From Kordia periserrulae (GTDB taxonomy: Bacteria > Bacteroidota > Bacteroidia > Flavobacteriales > Flavobacteriaceae), in the NCBI RefSeq assembly GCF_003054265.1, contig NZ_QBKT01000006.1, forward strand, positions 62,001-126,000: a DNA stretch of 64,000 bases, written 5' to 3'. Every line of letters begins with the position of its first letter. Positions within the stretch are counted from its first letter, which is position 1. The translations under genes and the position numbers were made by a program. The notes under the pieces are model-generated. The model was not told the origin of the DNA and searched no databases. It saw nothing but the letters and a program-made list of their open reading frames with translations. Positions 9,774 through 19,562 of this stretch are shown here, in pieces.

Positions 9774-11813
9774 TTACGAAACTTTTTTGTCTCTTAAATT
9801 GACTGTTTTTGCTTCTTTTTTTGAATTCTTCTCACTTTTGTCTAATTCTTCATAGGAAGAGTTCATACTTTTATATTCAGGAACCAATGCTTTCATTCGT
9901 TTTACAACTTCTACTTTGTCAAATTGAGAAGCCGAAGTAATCAATTCAGCAATATTGCTGTTCGTTTTTTCGTAATCGTACATTTCCGCACGTGCAATCA
10001 TGATTTTTTCGTTGTACGTTGGCAATGTGGTCGATTTGTCGTTGAGTAATTCTTCGTATAGTTTTTCACCTGGACGCAACCCGATAATTTTAATTTCAAT
10101 GTCTTTATTTGGGATGAATCCTGCCAGTTTGATGATTTTTTTCGCCAAATCAATAATTTTTACGGCTTCTCCCATGTCAAAAATGTAGATTTCGCCACCA
10201 TTTCCCATCGCGCCAGCTTCTAGTACTAATTGACACGCTTCTGGAATGGTCATGAAATAACGGATAATATCTGGATGCGTAATGGTCAATGGACCACCTT
10301 CCGCAATTTGTCGCTTGAACAACGGCACTACCGAACCATTAGAACCCAGTACATTTCCAAAACGTGTCGTCACATAATTCGTAACATAACGATTGTCATG
10401 TTGAAAGGCTTCTTGCATTGCTTGCACGTAAATTTCAGCAATACGTTTGGAAGCGCCCATTACATTGCTTGGGTTTACCGCTTTGTCCGTAGAAACCAAC
10501 ACAAACTTGTCTGTTTTGAACTTGAGTGCTGTGTCTGCCACATTTTTGGTGCCCATCACATTGGTAAAAATCGCTTGTGACGGATTGTCTTCCATGAGCG
10601 GTACGTGTTTGTATGCTGCGGCGTGATAGACTACTTGTGGCTTATAAAGTTCGAAGATGTTTTCTAGCTTTTCTTTGTCGCGAACGTCTGCAATGACTGC
10701 TTCAAAGTTCAACTCTGGGAAATTCGATTTGATTTCCATTTGAATTTGATACAACGGCGTTTCTGCCTGATCCACAATGATGAGTTTTTGCGGTTTGTAG
10801 TTGGCTACTTGTCGCGCAATTTCACTTCCGATAGAGCCTGCGCCGCCTGTAACTAAAATTCGACGGTCAAAGAGTTCTTTCGCGATTAGCTTATTATTTA
10901 AAACAATTGGTTCGCGTTCGAGTAAGTCTTCAATTTGTACGTTTTGAATTTGCTGCGCCACGTTGACATTTTCCTTGTCTTCCATGTCGGACACAATTGG
11001 CGCTCTAAAGACTTTGATATTGTGTTCCAAACACTCATCTACGATTTTGATACGTTCTTCTTGTGTAATGGATTTGTCTGCCAATATAATCGCATTCGCA
11101 CCATGCGCACGAAGAATGACTGAGAGTTTTCTTTTGAGATGTATAATCGGCAATCCTAAGATTTCCTTGCTTTGGTTTTTTCCTTTTTTATCAATAAAAC
11201 CAATAAGTTTGTAACGAATAGGACGTTCTACTTTGAGTGCGTTTGAGATGGCAATGGCGTTGGAATCAATTCCGTAAATCATCACGCTAATTTGGTCTTC
11301 TTTAGTTGCATAATCAAAATACGCTTCAAAGACTTGCTTTACCAATACTCGAAATAGCAATAACGACGAGAAGGAAATGGCAAAATAGATGAATAATTTA
11401 GGAATTAAGAAGAGATTGCTTTCTCTAAAGATTAAATGCGAATAGTTGACAATCAATAATGTGATTAATGTTGCCAACGATGCTAAGAAAAATTTAATCG
11501 CATCAATAAATGTGGAGTGACGAATTAATCCTGCGTATGTTCTAAAGAAAATGAAGAACAGTAAGTTGGTGATTAAAATCAGTCCTGCGCTTGGAGAGAA
11601 TATTGGCTGCGTTGATAAGTTGATATCGCTAATGTTGATATTATTGATGATCAAACTCGTTAAAATCAACGCGACAAAACAAATGAACATGTCAAAGCAT
11701 AAGATAAGCCATCTTGGCAAATATCCTATATTCTTAAAATCAATGCGTTTTTTGCTCGATTTAAAGACTTGTTTGAGTGCTTCTTGTATGCGTCTAGAAT
11801 TCAGTGGCTTCAT
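9774..11813 (-). CDS. WbpM/PglF-like UDP-HexNAc 4,6-dehydratase, membrane form
   Basis: 679 residues. Four N-terminal membrane helices (about 33-55, 74-92, 107-125, 136-155) precede a first Rossmann domain (about 172-290) and a second, catalytic SDR domain with TGGAGSIGSE at 322-331. As in other long dehydratases, the usual Tyr of YxxxK is Met (M452-K456, NVMGASKR). The family converts UDP-GlcNAc to UDP-4-keto-6-deoxy-HexNAc. The next genes upstream encode a PLP aminotransferase, an acetyltransferase and a PglC-like transferase, which together give a bacillosamine-type pathway. A generic CapD-like role in another deoxysugar is possible. Confidence 0.88.
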   Translation of the reverse strand: MKPLNSRRIQEALKQVFKSSKKRIDFKNIGYLPRWLILCFDMFICFVALILTSLIINNINISDINLSTQPIFSPSAGLILITNLLFFIFFRTYAGLIRHSTFIDAIKFFLASLATLITLLIVNYSHLIFRESNLFLIPKLFIYFAISFSSLLLFRVLVKQVFEAYFDYATKEDQISVMIYGIDSNAIAISNALKVERPIRYKLIGFIDKKGKNQSKEILGLPIIHLKRKLSVILRAHGANAIILADKSITQEERIKIVDECLEHNIKVFRAPIVSDMEDKENVNVAQQIQNVQIEDLLEREPIVLNNKLIAKELFDRRILVTGGAGSIGSEIARQVANYKPQKLIIVDQAETPLYQIQMEIKSNFPELNFEAVIADVRDKEKLENIFELYKPQVVYHAAAYKHVPLMEDNPSQAIFTNVMGTKNVADTALKFKTDKFVLVSTDKAVNPSNVMGASKRIAEIYVQAMQEAFQHDNRYVTNYVTTRFGNVLGSNGSVVPLFKRQIAEGGPLTITHPDIIRYFMTIPEACQLVLEAGAMGNGGEIYIFDMGEAVKIIDLAKKIIKLAGFIPNKDIEIKIIGLRPGEKLYEELLNDKSTTLPTYNEKIMIARAEMYDYEKTNSNIAELITSASQFDKVEVVKRMKALVPEYKSMNSSYEELDKSEKNSKKEAKTVNLRDKKVS

Positions 11814-11870
11814 CTTCTCAAAAAAACAGATTCTTTATTTGATGACACAAATTACTTAATTTATTTCTTT

Positions 11871-13004
11871 CTACCCTAGAAAAGCGGCTATAACTTGTGC
11901 AATACGCTCTTTTTCTTGTGTGGTTAGGTTGGAACCTGATGGCAAACAGAGTCCATTTTCGAATAACGTTTCGCACACATTGCTGCCGTAATATGGATAT
12001 TTTTCAAAAATTGGCTGTAAGTGCATTGGTTTCCAGAGCGGTCTGGATTCTATGTTGTCTTCCCAAAGTGCTAAGCGTAGGTCTTCTCGTGTGAATCCAG
12101 CTTCTTTTGGATCTATAGTGATACAGCTCAACCAATGGTTTGAGAAATAGTCGTCGTTTGGTTCTTCAAAGACAGTAACACCTGCAACATTTTTGAAAAC
12201 GTCTTTGTAGAAGGCTTGCATGCTTCTGCGAAGCGAAATGTGTTTGCTCAGCACTTCCATTTGTCCTCTTCCAATTCCTGCTACAATATTGCTCATTCGG
12301 TAGTTGTAGCCAATTTCAGAATGTTGGTAATGTGGCGCGTCGTCTCTTGCTTGTGTGGCTAAGAAAACCGCTTTCTTTTTGGCTTCTTCGTCATTACACA
12401 CAATAGCGCCACCACCTGAAGTGGTGATGATTTTGTTTCCATTGAACGATAACGCAGCGTATTCGCCAAACGTTCCGCAGTTTTTTCCTTTGTAGGTAGA
12501 ACCTAAAGCTTCAGCAGCATCTTCAATCAGTGCAATTTCGTACTTGGTAGCAATTGCTGAGATTTCTTCCATTTTTGCTGGCATTCCGTACAAATGCACA
12601 GGAATGATGGCTTTTGGTTTTTTTCCCTTAGCAATGCTGTCTTTGATGGCAACTTCCAAGTGTTTTGGACACATGTTCCACGTTTCTGGCTCACTATCTA
12701 CAAATATGGGTGTTGCTCCTTGATAAAGAATTGGATTGGCAGATGCAGAAAACGTCATGCTTTGGCAAATGACCTCATCGCCAGCAGTTACGCCTGCGAG
12801 AATCAATCCTAAGTGAATTGCCGCAGTTCCAGAAGCCAACGCTGCTACTTCCTTTTGCGTGTTGAGAAATGCTTTTAAATCACCTTCAAAACCTGTTACA
12901 TTTGGTCCTAGTGGAGCAATCCAGTTGGTATCAAATGCTTCTTGAATGTATGATAATTCGTTTCCGCCCATGTGCGGAGAGGATAGCCAAATTCTTGAGT
13001 TCAT
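11871..13004 (-). CDS. PLP-dependent sugar aminotransferase (DegT/DnrJ/EryC1/StrS; PglE-like)
   Basis: 377 residues. Sugar aminotransferase motifs are SGTAAIHLGL near 58-67, the PLP-contacting D162 in EDAAEALGS, and the Schiff-base lysine K191 in SFNGNKIITT. It would place an amino group on C4 of a UDP-4-keto sugar using glutamate. Its position between a PglD-like acetyltransferase (3 bp away) and the PglF-like dehydratase argues for UDP-4-amino-4,6-dideoxy-GlcNAc as product. The exact stereochemistry cannot be read from the sequence. Confidence 0.9.
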   Translation of the reverse strand: MNSRIWLSSPHMGGNELSYIQEAFDTNWIAPLGPNVTGFEGDLKAFLNTQKEVAALASGTAAIHLGLILAGVTAGDEVICQSMTFSASANPILYQGATPIFVDSEPETWNMCPKHLEVAIKDSIAKGKKPKAIIPVHLYGMPAKMEEISAIATKYEIALIEDAAEALGSTYKGKNCGTFGEYAALSFNGNKIITTSGGGAIVCNDEEAKKKAVFLATQARDDAPHYQHSEIGYNYRMSNIVAGIGRGQMEVLSKHISLRRSMQAFYKDVFKNVAGVTVFEEPNDDYFSNHWLSCITIDPKEAGFTREDLRLALWEDNIESRPLWKPMHLQPIFEKYPYYGSNVCETLFENGLCLPSGSNLTTQEKERIAQVIAAFLG

Positions 13005-13007
13005 AGT

Positions 13008-13619
13008 TTATTCGTTGTTGTACTTTTTTATTTTTCCTGGATTTCCTACGACTACGGCAAAGTCGGGAACATCTTTTATAATGACAGCACCTGCGCCAAT
13101 GGTTGCCCATTTTCCAATGTTGATATTTGGAATGACAATGGCACCAGCGCCAATGTGAGCGCCTTCTTCTATGTGTACATTTCCTGTAATGGTGGCATTG
13201 GGAGAAATGTGTACATAATCGCCAATAACACAGTCGTGCTCTATAACGGCTGCTGTATTGATGATGGCATGTTTTCCGATAGTCGTATCAGCATTAATAT
13301 TAACTCCATTCATCACAACTGTACCTTTTCCAATAGTTGCGGTTGGAGAAATGATGGCAGCTTGGTGAATGAGTGTGGTGAATTCGTTTTTTATTTTTTT
13401 ACTGATGACTTTTCGAACTCTGTTGTTTCCAATGCTGATGACAAATTTATGTTCAGGATAGTTTGCCATTTTTTCAGACGTCACAATAGGAACTTCATGC
13501 AGAAATTCACTTTTTGGATTGTCGTCAATAAAAGCTTCTACCACCGTATTGGTGCTTGTTGCCACATCTTTGACTACTTTTCCATGACCGCTGGCACCAA
13601 ATAGACAAATTTTACTCAT
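13008..13619 (-). CDS. PglD/NeuD-like sugar O/N-acetyltransferase
   Basis: 203 residues. The N-terminal Rossmann part has GASGHGKV at 8-15. From about residue 85 there is a left-handed beta-helix of hexapeptide repeats (ATIGKGT, TTIGKHA, CVIGDYV). H128 in the EHDC segment sits where PglD has its catalytic base (H125 in Campylobacter). It would acetylate the 4-amino group to give UDP-diNAc-bacillosamine or an isomer, using acetyl-CoA. The gene overlaps the upstream PglC-like gene by 8 bp and ends 3 bp before the aminotransferase. Confidence 0.88.
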   Translation of the reverse strand: MSKICLFGASGHGKVVKDVATSTNTVVEAFIDDNPKSEFLHEVPIVTSEKMANYPEHKFVISIGNNRVRKVISKKIKNEFTTLIHQAAIISPTATIGKGTVVMNGVNINADTTIGKHAIINTAAVIEHDCVIGDYVHISPNATITGNVHIEEGAHIGAGAIVIPNINIGKWATIGAGAVIIKDVPDFAVVVGNPGKIKKYNNE

Positions 13620-14217
13620 TTCCTGTAAATTTTACGGTAGTTGCCTGATTTTCTGTGTTGATATCTTCCGAGCGAACTACTTTTATAATGGTTTTGAATA
13701 TGATTTTTAGATCGAGTAGAAAGCTTAGGTTTTCTACATACCATACATCGTATTCAAATTTCTTTTTCCAACTGATGGCGTTTCTTCCATTGACTTGCGC
13801 CCAACCTGTAATACCAGGTTTTACATGGTGTCGCTTTTTTTGCGTTTCGTTGTATAAAGGTAAATATTCTGGCAATAATGGTCTTGGTCCTATTAAACTC
13901 ATGTCGCCTTTGAGTACATTCAACAATTGTGGAATTTCGTCTAAGGAAGTTTTTCTCACAAACACGCCTACTTTTGTCAAACGATCAGCATCAGGAAGCA
14001 ATTCACCATCTGCACCTTTTTTATCGTTCATGGTTTTGAATTTGATGACTTGGAAGATTTTTTCATCTTTTCCAGGTCGCTTTTGGAAGAAAAACGGTTT
14101 TCCTTGATTGTTAATCATCAATAAAATGAGCACAATAAAAAATATCGGACTTAGTAGAATAAATCCTATGAGTGCTAGTATGAAGTCAATGACTCTTTTT
14201 AAAAAGTGACGATACAT
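13612..14217 (-). CDS. PglC-like monotopic phosphoglycosyl transferase
   Basis: 201 residues, the size of the small monotopic class. One N-terminal re-entrant/membrane helix (about 11-33) is followed by FFFQKRPGK at 42-50 and the catalytic pair D93-E94 in [11 protein letters not shown], the same numbering as in Campylobacter Pgl[12 protein letters not shown] and [14 protein letters not shown] follow. It transfers a sugar-1-phosphate, here probably diNAc-bacillosamine phosphate, to undecaprenyl phosphate at the inner membrane. It is the second initiating enzyme of the window, distinct from the WcaJ-like one at 6007. The C-terminus has about 20 polar residues of unclear role. Confidence 0.9.
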   Translation of the reverse strand: MYRHFLKRVIDFILALIGFILLSPIFFIVLILLMINNQGKPFFFQKRPGKDEKIFQVIKFKTMNDKKGADGELLPDADRLTKVGVFVRKTSLDEIPQLLNVLKGDMSLIGPRPLLPEYLPLYNETQKKRHHVKPGITGWAQVNGRNAISWKKKFEYDVWYVENLSFLLDLKIIFKTIIKVVRSEDINTENQATTVKFTGNE

Positions 14218-15461
14218 TATGTTAGAATTCCTTGAATTTTGTTTGTGTATTCTTTGGCTAATTGATCTCTGTCAAAATGTGCTTTGGCGTATGCATAACC
14301 ACTTTCGCCCATTTGATTGATTTCCGCTGTACTTTTATTGGCTAGTTCTTTAGCGCCTTTCACAATAGCGTCAATGTTTTCTGGTTCTACATATACACCA
14401 CATGCTGCATCGTTGACTAATTGGCGCGACACGCCATCAATAGCAAGTAAAATTGGTCGTTTGCACGACATGTAATCAAACGTTTTGTTGGAGTATATGG
14501 TTTTGAAGGTATCTACTTTTTTTAGTACAGAAGCGCCTGCGTCCGATGCTAAGATGTATTTAAAGACTTCTTGTTTGGAAACAGGATCTCTGAATATCAC
14601 GTTTGATAAGTTGCGTTTTTTAGCTTCTTCTATCAATGCTTCTTTGCGCATTCCTGCGCCAATTAATTGAAATACAATGTTGGTATCCGTTAATTTTTCG
14701 GCAGCTTCTACCAATTGAATTAAATGATTGGCAACACCGTGCGCGCCCACATACGTAATGACAAATTTATCGTGCAATCCAAGTTCTTTTTTGAACGCTT
14801 CTGCATCAAATTCTTCCTGTACTTTTTCCGCCAAGGAGAAATCAGCCGCATTTGGAATGAAGATGACTTTTTCGGCAGGTACTTTTTTGTCTTGAATAAG
14901 TTTGTCGCGAAACGCTGGCGTTAATACGTTGATGAGTTTTGCTCTTTTGTAGATGAATTTTTCAAACCAATAGGCAAATTTGATAATCATTCCGTTTTTT
15001 AGCACGCCTGTGTCAATGGCAGATTCTGGCCAGAGATCGCGAATTTCAAAGACAAATGGTGTTCGTTTGAATTTAGACAATAGATACGCCGTAATTCCCA
15101 CAAATAGTGGTGGCGAGGTTACTACAATGACATCATATTTTCCTTTGGCTTTGAACAATCCTGCATAAATACTCGAAAATACAAACGAGAAGTATGCCCA
15201 CAAGCGTCCTAAGAAGCTTACGTTGTAACTTTCAGAAACGTGACTTCGAATGACGTCTACATTATCGTAGAATTGCAAGTCTTTATAAGTGAATTTTCCT
15301 TTATATTGAGCTGCTTTTTTTCCTGTAGCATAATGCACCATTCCCGCAAGTACTGTAACTTCATGACCTTGTTTTGCCCATACTTGTGTCATTTCGTTAA
15401 AGCGCGAACCGCCACCATCGCCTTTTTCTAAGAAATATTGATGAATTAGTAATATTCTCAT
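14217..15461 (-). CDS. Family 4 glycosyltransferase (WbuB-like)
   Basis: 414 residues with a GT-B fold. The N-terminal acceptor domain has [10 protein letters not shown] and the glycine-rich GDGGGSR at 15-21; the C-terminal half has the GT4 donor site, with ITYVGAHG near 235 and [15 protein letters not shown] near 327-341. It overlaps the PglC-like gene by 1 bp (14217), which suggests that it adds the second sugar to that lipid-linked first sugar. Many WbuB-type enzymes use N-acetyl-fucosamine-like donors, but the substrate is not determined here. Confidence 0.85.
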   Translation of the reverse strand: MRILLIHQYFLEKGDGGGSRFNEMTQVWAKQGHEVTVLAGMVHYATGKKAAQYKGKFTYKDLQFYDNVDVIRSHVSESYNVSFLGRLWAYFSFVFSSIYAGLFKAKGKYDVIVVTSPPLFVGITAYLLSKFKRTPFVFEIRDLWPESAIDTGVLKNGMIIKFAYWFEKFIYKRAKLINVLTPAFRDKLIQDKKVPAEKVIFIPNAADFSLAEKVQEEFDAEAFKKELGLHDKFVITYVGAHGVANHLIQLVEAAEKLTDTNIVFQLIGAGMRKEALIEEAKKRNLSNVIFRDPVSKQEVFKYILASDAGASVLKKVDTFKTIYSNKTFDYMSCKRPILLAIDGVSRQLVNDAACGVYVEPENIDAIVKGAKELANKSTAEINQMGESGYAYAKAHFDRDQLAKEYTNKIQGILT

Positions 15462-17342
15462 CTATTGTTTGATACGTATTGTAGTGTTAAACACATTCTT
15501 TTCGCTTGCAAATGTAAGCCTTATTGCCTTTTCTTTGACACCATAATACCCAGAAAACCACTTTTCTTCGATTACTGGTTGAATTTCGTTACCATCCTCA
15601 TCAGTGGTAGTGATGTTAATGGCGTCTGCATAGTCAGGATGCAAATGCCAATATTGGTATATGGTTTTGTTGCCTTTGTTGTGAATGGTGTCGGTAACTT
15701 CCCAACTATTTTGTCCGACAGGTTTGCTTACTTTTCGCGTGTGTTGTATGTTTTTGCCCAATTGTTTGAAAGCTTCAATAGTTCCTTCAAATACGAATGT
15801 ATCGTTTTCTTTTTGAAGCGTTGCTTTGGCTTTTTTCACCCAATAAAACCAAATAAATCGTCCGCCTTTGAGCATTTGATTGGCTTTGGCAATACTTACG
15901 GTGTTGTGTCCTTCTGTTCCGTTGAAATAGTTGAGTTCGTCGGTAGAAGTATTGTATTTGTAGGATCCGCTGTCACGTAGATAGTTGATACCATTTGCCC
16001 AAATATCTACATGTAAGTTATCCGATTGAAAAGGTCGGTCTTTGTAAGCACCACAACGAATAAAGGTTTTGGTATTTCCATCTTGCGAAATGTAATAGCC
16101 ACTTTTTTCAAATTGATTGATTTCTGGAATGACCAATCGCGATTGTTTTTCAGGATTGATGCCGTACCAAAACACGCTATTGGAGTCGTAATAGACATAA
16201 TTATTCAACACAGCGCGTAAATCGTCTAGTTGTGAGCGATAGATTCTGTAATCGTCATTGGTCAATTTAAAGAATAATGCGCCGTCGTTTGAACCGTAAT
16301 TTGGTAGTTTTCCTGTAATCGGATCTGAGCAAGCGTCTAAGAAATCGAGTGATTTTTGTGCGCGGTCGTAGACTACTTGACTGAATTTTTCATCGTTGCA
16401 TTTTGCCAGTTGAATTCCCCAAGTAAGCAATTGAATGACAACTCGGTGATAGTTCATGGAAAATTGCAAAAACGTACCATCTTCATAAATTTGATAGGCG
16501 ATTTCCTGCTCAAACCATTTTTTACCTTTTGTACTCCATGAAGCAACATTTGGCATAAACGGAAATAGTTTCGCCGAAAGATACAACATCAAGGTTTCGG
16601 TAATTGCGTGATTATTTCGCACCGTGATTCGCGAAAAGTGAATGTTGTGATATACGTGGTGAATTTGCCAGTAAATACTGTGCATTATTTTTTGAAATAA
16701 CGCTTCTGTCAAATTGGTTGAATCTTTGTAATAATACAGTGCAAACGTCCAATTGAGAACGCGCAAACTAATTTCCTGACTGCATTTGTAATTGGGTCCT
16801 TGGTTGATAGGGTTTTTTTCGATGAAGTCTTCTATCTCGCCAAAGACAAATTCCGATTGGTCATCTTCAAAATGATAATCATAGCGAATGACATCATATA
16901 GAAATGAAAAACGTGCTTTTTCCCAAACGTACTTGATATCGCCTGCTTCTTTAGATAAATCAGCTACTTCCGACCAGTGTTTTTGTATGTTGTAACGATA
17001 TCCTGTTGCCGGATTGACTAGCCAATTGTAGTCTTTTCCGAGTTTTATTTTGGTTTTGTTGAAGAAGGTAAAAACACCTTTTTGAATTTCTTTATAGGTT
17101 TCTTTTAGCTCTTCATTAGGTTGTTTTGGTAGATTCGGAATGCTTTTCCCGTAGAAGAAAAATGGTGGCAAGTTGTTTTTCCAATCTTCTAATGAGCTGT
17201 ATTTTTTTGCTTTAGGATTGGTAGGAAATGCTTTTTTCTGCCAACCCAATTTCGTTTTTATCGTATAAAAGATTCTAAAAAAAAGATAGCGCAATCCCAT
17301 GTTTGAGATAAGATTGGCTATCCTTTTTATTTTTTGAATCAT
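15462..17342 (-). CDS. Heparinase II/III-family protein (first copy)
   Basis: 626 residues. An all-alpha toroid-like N-terminal domain (about 70-390) is followed by the beta-rich heparinase II/III domain. Visible motifs are RNNH at 242-245, Y298-H299 (MNYHR), NYGSNDG at 348-354, DNLH with H444, and EGHNTV with H479, which fit the Asn/His/Tyr chemistry of uronic-acid polysaccharide lyases. There is no clear signal peptide; the N-terminus is basic and amphipathic, so the protein is probably cytoplasmic or membrane-associated. It directly abuts the GT4 gene (0 bp) and follows the fusion oxidoreductase, so it belongs to a biosynthetic operon. Lyase, transglycosylase or quality-control roles are possible. 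Confidence 0.82.
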   Translation of the reverse strand: MIQKIKRIANLISNMGLRYLFFRIFYTIKTKLGWQKKAFPTNPKAKKYSSLEDWKNNLPPFFFYGKSIPNLPKQPNEELKETYKEIQKGVFTFFNKTKIKLGKDYNWLVNPATGYRYNIQKHWSEVADLSKEAGDIKYVWEKARFSFLYDVIRYDYHFEDDQSEFVFGEIEDFIEKNPINQGPNYKCSQEISLRVLNWTFALYYYKDSTNLTEALFQKIMHSIYWQIHHVYHNIHFSRITVRNNHAITETLMLYLSAKLFPFMPNVASWSTKGKKWFEQEIAYQIYEDGTFLQFSMNYHRVVIQLLTWGIQLAKCNDEKFSQVVYDRAQKSLDFLDACSDPITGKLPNYGSNDGALFFKLTNDDYRIYRSQLDDLRAVLNNYVYYDSNSVFWYGINPEKQSRLVIPEINQFEKSGYYISQDGNTKTFIRCGAYKDRPFQSDNLHVDIWANGINYLRDSGSYKYNTSTDELNYFNGTEGHNTVSIAKANQMLKGGRFIWFYWVKKAKATLQKENDTFVFEGTIEAFKQLGKNIQHTRKVSKPVGQNSWEVTDTIHNKGNKTIYQYWHLHPDYADAINITTTDEDGNEIQPVIEEKWFSGYYGVKEKAIRLTFASEKNVFNTTIRIKQ

Positions 17343-17375
17343 GATGGTAGTGTTTTGTTTTTTTACATCGTGAGA

Positions 17376-19490
17376 TTATTCAATTTCAATCCACTTTCCT
17401 TCTTTTAAGCTTTGAATGGCTGCAAAACTTGCTTTGGTAACGTTGATTAATTCATCATACGGAATTAACGCAATGTCGCCTTCTTTTATTTTGTTAACAA
17501 TTGAGCCAAATTGTGCTTTGTGACCTTTGTCTAGCTTTGTTTTTAGTTTTTTGAATCCTTTCGTACCATAACCAGACGTTTTGATAAAGTTGTCCATGAT
17601 GAGTGTTTTCTCTTGCGAAAAGACTTCTAAGCGTTCTTTTGCGTACGATTTTGAACCGTTTGCAAAGTAATTGACAACTCCTGTTGAACCATTTTCTAGT
17701 TTGACTAAGATAGAAGCGTTATCAGTATTTTCTGCTGGATTTTCACCCAACGCATTCATACAAACCGCTTTGATTTTGCTTCCCGAAAGGAACACAATTA
17801 AATCCAAATAGTGACACGCTTCTCCAATGATTCTTCCACCACCAACTGCCATATCGTGCACCCAAACTTCTGGCGGAATGGCTCCGGCATTCATTGTTGC
17901 GATGATGTTCATTGGTGCATCGCCTACTAAAGATTTTATTTTTTGTGTATGCGGCGAAAAACGACGGTTGAACCCAATCATGAGTGTTCCGTTACTTTTT
18001 TGGTAGCTTGCTTGAATGGCTTCCAGTTCTTCGTGATTCAACGCTAATGGTTTTTCAACAAACACGTGTTTTCCTTTGTCTAGCGCTTTGGTAACCATAT
18101 CGGCGTGCAAGTTGTGACGCGTGGTAATCATTACCAAGTCTACTTCTGTATCGTTTAAGACTAAATCGTAATCGGTCGTACTTTGTGCAATGTTGTGTTT
18201 TCTTGCCAAAGCCGTTCCATTAACACCACCCGAAGATACAATGTGTTTTATTTGGGCATCTGAGCCTTTTAGCGCTGGCAATAAGGTCATTTTTGTGAAG
18301 TTTCCAGCACCAACCAACCCAATAATTCCTTTGGTAGGTTGTAGCTCTTTTTTGTTGACTACAATGGTGTTTTCTAGTTTGGAATCTTCACTGTATTTTA
18401 TGATGGATGCAATGGATTTTGAGTTTCCAATGTCTCCGTATATTTTGTCGTATTCATCCAGCGGAACTACTTCTGAAATTAAGCTTTTTACTTCAAGTTT
18501 TCCTGCTGATATGAGTTGCAATACCGTTTCAAAGTTTCGCTTTTCTGTCCAGCGTACAAATGGTAATGGATAATCGATTCCTTTGAATTCGTAATCATCA
18601 TCGTAGCGTCCTGGTCCGTACGAACATGATACTTGAAAGGTGAGTTCTTTTTCGTAGAATTCTGCTCTTGAAATGTTTAATCCGATAACCCCAACTAAGG
18701 TGATTCGTCCGCGTTTTCTGCTCATTTGAGCCGCTTGTGAAATGATATCATTGGTTTTAGCAGAAGCGGTGATGATGACACCATCGGCTCCGACATTGTT
18801 CGTATTTTCTAAAACAAATTTTACAGGATCATTTCCATGACGCGGATTGAAGGCAATGATTCCTTTTTGCTTTGCGATTTCGATTTTTTTATCGTCTAAG
18901 TCGTAACCGATTACTTTACAACCGTTTGCAACTAACATTTCAGCCGTTAGTAATCCGATGAGTCCTAAACCAATCACCACAATCGTTTCGCCCATGGTAG
19001 GATTTACCAAGCGAATCCCTTGCAATCCGATAGAGCCAATCACCGTAAACGCAGCTTCTTCGTCTGAGATATTGTCGGGAATGTGTGCTACTAAATTTTG
19101 TGGTACAGAAACAAATTCGGCGTGTTGTCCGTTGGATGCTACTCTATCACCTACTTTAAAATCGGTGACACCTTTTCCAACTGCGACTACTTTTCCAACA
19201 TTACAATAGCCTAGCGGAAGTGGTTGCTCTAGTTTGTTAAAAACAGTTTCAATAGTTGGCATTAAGCCTTCTGTTTTTATTTTGTCGAGCACCATTTTTA
19301 CTTTGTCTGGTTGTTGTCTTGCTTTTTGGATTAAAGAGGCTTTTCCAAATTCTACTAACATACGCTCCGTTCCTAGCGATACTAAACTTCTTGTCGTTTG
19401 GATGAGAACTTGTCCACCTTTTACTCGTGGCGAAGGCAATTCTGCTAATTCGGTAACTCCAGTTTTAAAAGACTGTAATATTTGTTTCAT
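17376..19490 (-). CDS. Bi-domain oxidoreductase: medium-chain dehydrogenase fused to Gfo/Idh/MocA (copy A)
   Basis: 704 residues. Residues 1-350 form an MDR/alcohol-dehydrogenase-like domain with VGDRVAS near 115 and the cofactor motif VIGLGLIGLL near 171-180. Residues about 385-704 form a Gfo/Idh/MocA domain with GLVGAGNFTK and EKPLAL (the conserved EKP). Such fusions occur in bacterial exopolysaccharide loci together with heparinase-family proteins; the reaction is not established, and sugar or uronic-acid oxidation/epimerisation is an inference. A diverged full-length paralogue lies at 34798-36915. A promoter-like box sits 30 bp upstream of the ATG at 19490. Confidence 0.85.
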   Translation of the reverse strand: MKQILQSFKTGVTELAELPSPRVKGGQVLIQTTRSLVSLGTERMLVEFGKASLIQKARQQPDKVKMVLDKIKTEGLMPTIETVFNKLEQPLPLGYCNVGKVVAVGKGVTDFKVGDRVASNGQHAEFVSVPQNLVAHIPDNISDEEAAFTVIGSIGLQGIRLVNPTMGETIVVIGLGLIGLLTAEMLVANGCKVIGYDLDDKKIEIAKQKGIIAFNPRHGNDPVKFVLENTNNVGADGVIITASAKTNDIISQAAQMSRKRGRITLVGVIGLNISRAEFYEKELTFQVSCSYGPGRYDDDYEFKGIDYPLPFVRWTEKRNFETVLQLISAGKLEVKSLISEVVPLDEYDKIYGDIGNSKSIASIIKYSEDSKLENTIVVNKKELQPTKGIIGLVGAGNFTKMTLLPALKGSDAQIKHIVSSGGVNGTALARKHNIAQSTTDYDLVLNDTEVDLVMITTRHNLHADMVTKALDKGKHVFVEKPLALNHEELEAIQASYQKSNGTLMIGFNRRFSPHTQKIKSLVGDAPMNIIATMNAGAIPPEVWVHDMAVGGGRIIGEACHYLDLIVFLSGSKIKAVCMNALGENPAENTDNASILVKLENGSTGVVNYFANGSKSYAKERLEVFSQEKTLIMDNFIKTSGYGTKGFKKLKTKLDKGHKAQFGSIVNKIKEGDIALIPYDELINVTKASFAAIQSLKEGKWIEIE

Positions 19491-19518
19491 CGATTCTTCT
19501 GATTTTACAAAATTTGTG

Positions 19519-19550
19519 CAAACTTACTTTATAATTTGACACTAACCCAA
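19519..19550 (-). promoter_or_regulatory. Putative promoter for the 19490-to-purD operon
   Basis: On the minus strand TAAGTTTG (19526 to 19519) matches TAnnTTTG, with TTG (19550-19548) 21 bp further upstream. It lies in the 72-bp gap between the second polymerase gene and the fusion oxidoreductase and could drive the long operon down to purD. Confidence 0.45.
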
Positions 19551-19562
19551 CAAATTTAGCAA

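Noticed and set aside
11814-11870. Promoter before the PglF-like gene
   Set aside because: Only TAATTTG is present (wrong spacing), and the gene fits read-through from the upstream operon.
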